A stretch of 64,000 nt of DNA from Hephaestia mangrovi (GTDB lineage: Bacteria; Pseudomonadota; Alphaproteobacteria; Sphingomonadales; Sphingomonadaceae), in NCBI RefSeq assembly GCF_019880555.1, contig NZ_JAINVU010000001.1, positions 186,001 through 250,000 of the forward strand. Reading direction: 5' to 3'. Made by a program: the position numbers and the translations under genes. The notes under the pieces are model-generated. The model saw only the letters and a program-made list of their open reading frames with translations. It was not told the DNA's origin and did not search any database. Below are positions 61,624 through 64,000 of the stretch, piece after piece. How positions within the stretch are numbered: the first letter of the stretch is position 1; every line of letters begins with the position of its first letter.

Positions 61624-61807
61624 CTCTGTCACGGAACCTGAGAGCTTTCCCCCGCTATGCGGGGTTACCCCTTCGGTGGGGCGCGCCATTTACGGCCCGC
61701 CCGCTTTCCAGAGTGCCGATCAGCCCCGCGCGGTCTGGGGTGCCTGAGAGATTCCGGGGCGGTTGCTCCTTCGGCGGACCCGGTTGCCCGGATCGCTCTC
61801 CCGCGCG
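61624..61807 (-). ncRNA. Tandem glycine riboswitch upstream of gcvT
   Basis: Read on the minus strand, aptamer 1 has CGGGAGAGCGATCC, CGCCGAAGGAGCAACC and AATCTCTCAGGCACC. After a short linker aptamer 2 has ACTCTGGAAAGCGGGC, CACCGAAGGGGTAACC and GGGGGAAAGCTCTCAGGTTC followed by CGTGACAGAGGG. These are the conserved J-region and stem sequences of the cooperative two-aptamer glycine riboswitch. Glycine binding should switch on the gcvT-gcvH-gcvPA-gcvPB operon. Confidence 0.95.
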
Positions 61808-61888
61808 AAGCCCATGACGGTTACCCGTCATCGACATTTCCGCCCTTACCGACGCGGCGGAGCGAGTCAATCGTGCCCGCGGGTGAAA

Positions 61889-62530
61889 TCAGCGAGTCAC
61901 GTTATATTTGAGCTGATCGTCGGTAAGCTGGAAGCCGACCGCCGCCTGGAAGGTGGCGCGCTGCACGGCTTGCTTGATGCTCGGCTTCGACAGCGGATCG
62001 ACCGCGGCATCTTCCTGGCCGGCCTTGCGCGGCTTGGTCAGCTCGCGGCGAACCTCGTCGGGCAGCGTCGCGGCCGACCGCAACACGTTGGCACTGGCAT
62101 GGCCGCTGGTCGAGGCGCGCGCCTGGCCTGCGTCGAAATGTACCGATACCTGTCCGGTCCGCTTGGCGACGACCACGCTGCCGCCCTGCACCACCGCGAT
62201 ATAATAAGGCAGCGTCAGGTCGCGCGCGCCATCAGTGCGGGTCCGTGCCGCGTTGACCTGGAACGTGACATTGGTGACGACCTGTTCGCCGCTTGCGTCG
62301 CAGGTCGATCGCACATCGGTCATCGTCGCCGAAACGTCGATCGTATTGGCGTCGCGACTCGTTGCGGGGTCGAACAATGTGATGTCGCCGGTGCCGGCTG
62401 GAACGATTACCTCCGGGCAGGGCGTGCGGACGGCGGTGATGCCCCCCGCCGTGATATCACCGGCGTGCGCGCAGCCGCCGGCGAGGAGAACGAGGGCGAG
62501 GGGAACGAATTTCCGGGCTGTCACAGGCAC
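61889..62530 (-). CDS. Hypothetical lipoprotein
   Basis: 213 residues from GTG 62530, chosen because AAAAGG lies just upstream and the product starts with a lipoprotein signal (ARKFVPLALVLLAGGC, Cys about residue 19). The frame is open to 62620, but that would nearly meet ispH and bury the signal. The mature part looks beta-rich: CPEVIVPAGTGDITLFDPATSRDANTIDVSATMTDVRSTCDASGEQVVTNVTFQVNAARTR, YYIAVVQGGSVVVAKRTGQVSVHFDAGQARAS. It ends in a polar helical region and LTDDQLKYNVTR. A Cys pair may form a disulfide. Family not recognised. Confidence 0.75.
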   Translation of the reverse strand: MPVTARKFVPLALVLLAGGCAHAGDITAGGITAVRTPCPEVIVPAGTGDITLFDPATSRDANTIDVSATMTDVRSTCDASGEQVVTNVTFQVNAARTRTDGARDLTLPYYIAVVQGGSVVVAKRTGQVSVHFDAGQARASTSGHASANVLRSAATLPDEVRRELTKPRKAGQEDAAVDPLSKPSIKQAVQRATFQAAVGFQLTDDQLKYNVTR

Positions 62531-62643
62531 GCAAACCTTTTCAACATGCAAAGGGCCAGCGCGGCCAATGCGCCGGCCCCAATCGGCGCGCACCATAGGA
62601 AGCGGCTTTCGTCGAGGCAAGCAATCGCGTAGAGCGCGCGATC

Positions 62644-63597
62644 ATGTCCATTGCCGAAAAGCCTGCGCTCAGCCTGCTGATCGCCGCGCCGCGCGGATTC
62701 TGCGCCGGGGTCGATCGCGCGATCCGCATTGTCGAGCTGGCGCTCGAGAAACATGGCGCGCCGGTCTATGTCCGCCACGAGATCGTGCATAACCGGTATG
62801 TCGTTGCCGAACTGCGCGAGAAGGGGGCGATCTTCGTCGAAGATCTGGCGGAAGTCCCCGCTGGCGCGCCCGTGGTGTTTTCGGCGCATGGCGTGCCGAA
62901 ATCGGTCCCGGCGGACGCCGAGAGCCGCGGACTCGCTTATCTGGATGCGACCTGCCCGCTGGTTTCGAAGGTGCATCGGCAGGCGGAGCGGCTGGTGGAG
63001 GCGGGGCGGCACATCGTCTTCATTGGCCATTGCGGCCATCCCGAGGTAATCGGCACGTTCGGCCAGGTGCCGCAGGGGGCGATGACACTGGTCGAGACCG
63101 CCGCCGATGTCGCGAAGCTGGCGCCCGCCGATCCCGACAACCTTGCGTTTCTCACTCAGACGACCTTGTCGGTGGATGATACCGCGGAGATCGTCGCAGC
63201 GCTCAAGGCGCGGTTTCCTTCGATTCAGGGGCCGCGTGGAGAGGATATCTGTTACGCGACGTCGAATCGCCAGGCTGCGGTCAAGGCGATCGCGGCCGAA
63301 TGCGATGCGATGCTGGTGATCGGCGCGCCCAATTCGTCCAATTCGCAGCGCCTGGTCGAGGTCGCGCAGCGTCGGGGCGTGCGAGCGAAGCTGATCCAGC
63401 GTGCGGCTGAACTCGAACGCGGGTGGCTCGATGGCGTGAGGACGCTCGGCATCACGGCGGGCGCGTCGGCGCCGGAGAAGCTCGTGCGCGAACTGATCGA
63501 CCGACTGGCCGAGCATTTCTCGATCACCGAAAAAGAAGTGGAAACCGCGCGCGAGGATATCGCCTTCAAGCTGCCGCGCAGCCTCGAAGTCGCGTAA
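62644..63597 (+). CDS. ispH: 4-hydroxy-3-methylbut-2-enyl diphosphate reductase (IspH)
   Basis: 317-residue cytosolic Fe-S enzyme, last step of the MEP isoprenoid pathway, making IPP and DMAPP. The three cluster cysteines are in [27 protein letters not shown] and [19 protein letters not shown]. Active-site histidines and Glu lie in [39 protein letters not shown] and [29 protein letters not shown] closes the fold. ATG 62644 is 113 bp from the divergent lipoprotein gene start. The thrB start codon follows the stop directly, with no gap. Confidence 0.96.
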   Translation: MSIAEKPALSLLIAAPRGFCAGVDRAIRIVELALEKHGAPVYVRHEIVHNRYVVAELREKGAIFVEDLAEVPAGAPVVFSAHGVPKSVPADAESRGLAYLDATCPLVSKVHRQAERLVEAGRHIVFIGHCGHPEVIGTFGQVPQGAMTLVETAADVAKLAPADPDNLAFLTQTTLSVDDTAEIVAALKARFPSIQGPRGEDICYATSNRQAAVKAIAAECDAMLVIGAPNSSNSQRLVEVAQRRGVRAKLIQRAAELERGWLDGVRTLGITAGASAPEKLVRELIDRLAEHFSITEKEVETAREDIAFKLPRSLEVA

Positions 63598-64000
63598 ATG
63601 GCTGTCTATACGCATGTTTCCGCCGAAGACCTGGCGGCGTTCCTGGCGCGCTACGACGTTGGGGAGCTGGTGTCGGCAAAGGGCATTGCCGAAGGAGTCG
63701 AGAACAGTAATTACCTGATCGACACGACCGGCGGCCGCTTCATCCTGACGCTCTACGAAAAGCGCGTTTCCGCCGAGGATCTGCCCTTCTTCATGGCGTT
63801 GCTCGATCATCTCGCCGCGCGGGGGCTGCCGGTACCGCCGGCGATCAAGGATCGCCAGGGTGTCGCGATCCAGTCGCTGGCCGGGCGCCCCGCTTGCCTG
63901 ATCGCGTTCCTGCCCGGCGTGTCCTTGTCGCACCCCACGCCCGCGCAGGCGCTGGCGACCGGGCGCGCGATGGGCGAGATGCACCGGGCGCTGGCCGATT
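63598..64000 (+). CDS. thrB: Homoserine kinase, ThrB type II (3' partial)
   Basis: First 134 residues of an APH/ChoK-fold kinase that phosphorylates homoserine in threonine synthesis, cut by the window end. It begins MAVYTHVSAEDLAAFLARYDVGELVSAKGIAEGVENSNYLIDTTGGRFILTLYEKRVSAEDLPFFMALLDHLAARGLPVPPAI, a characteristic alphaproteobacterial ThrB start, and continues through GRPACLIAFLPG and GRAMGEMHRAL. The ATG at 63598 abuts the ispH stop codon (TAAATG), so co-transcription with ispH is likely. In many alphaproteobacteria ispH-thrB-rnhA are neighbours. Confidence 0.93.
   Translation, partial: MAVYTHVSAEDLAAFLARYDVGELVSAKGIAEGVENSNYLIDTTGGRFILTLYEKRVSAEDLPFFMALLDHLAARGLPVPPAIKDRQGVAIQSLAGRPACLIAFLPGVSLSHPTPAQALATGRAMGEMHRALAD

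Overview
The window is a high-GC (roughly two-thirds G+C by eye), densely coded piece of chromosome from an alphaproteobacterium, most likely a sphingomonad (Sphingomonas or a close relative). Supporting signs are an imuA-imuB-dnaE2 mutasome operon preceded by the alphaproteobacterial LexA box (GAAC-N7-GAAC), an RNase E with a long acidic insertion in its S1 domain, an NDUFS4-type complex I accessory protein, a two-subunit glycine dehydrogenase behind a tandem glycine riboswitch, and many small lipoproteins and short intergenic palindromes. The genus is inferred from gene content; no rRNA is present. Both ends cut genes: a cation/proton antiporter at the left and homoserine kinase at the right.

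Layout. 1-2.6 kb: end of an antiporter gene, an OmpA-like lipoprotein and a His-rich lipoprotein. 2.7-8.3 kb (minus): SOS mutagenesis operon imuA-imuB-dnaE2. 8.5-12.8 kb (plus): osmoregulated periplasmic glucan genes (MdoG-type protein, opgH), an unknown membrane protein and a DUF421 protein. 12.9-19.4 kb: repeat-rich lipoprotein, ettA, M28 peptidase, glutamine-dependent nadE, ModE-like regulator. 19.4-26.0 kb (minus): ABC-2 exporter pair, DsbA-like thiol oxidoreductase coupled to an M48 protease, RNase E. 26.5-32.4 kb (plus): amidase, PBP1A, RF2, a lipoprotein-type methyltransferase. 32.4-41.6 kb: RadC-like protein, thyA, DUF190 protein, CDF metal exporter, hrpB, NDUFS4-like protein, dprA, plsY, rlmE, ppx/gppA. 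41.8-44.2 kb: tRNA-Gln(CUG) and uvrB.

44.2-45.4 kb is the only clearly atypical block: an unrecognised gene of about 50 % G+C with a Shine-Dalgarno-sequestering hairpin, followed by a HigBA-type toxin-antitoxin pair. 45.4-47.5 kb holds small accessory genes, including two tandem paralogous lipoproteins and a 48-codon gene. 47.7-55.5 kb carries rnr, glpD, a hemerythrin lipoprotein, an archaeal/eukaryal-type proS and a DMT transporter. 55.6-56.4 kb is an ArsR/AHSA1 pair whose presumed operator is a perfect 28-bp palindrome centred on the arsR start codon. 57-61.8 kb (minus) is the glycine cleavage operon gcvT-gcvH-gcvPA-gcvPB behind its riboswitch. A lipoprotein gene, ispH and the start of thrB close the window.

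Most of the window is conserved housekeeping sequence. I found no CRISPR array, prophage, transposase or multi-gene defence system. The best candidates for something undescribed are the low-GC gene with its leader hairpin (44.2-44.8 kb), the operator that contains a start codon (55.56 kb), the tandem CD-motif lipoproteins (45.9-47.0 kb), and a methyltransferase that appears to be exported.
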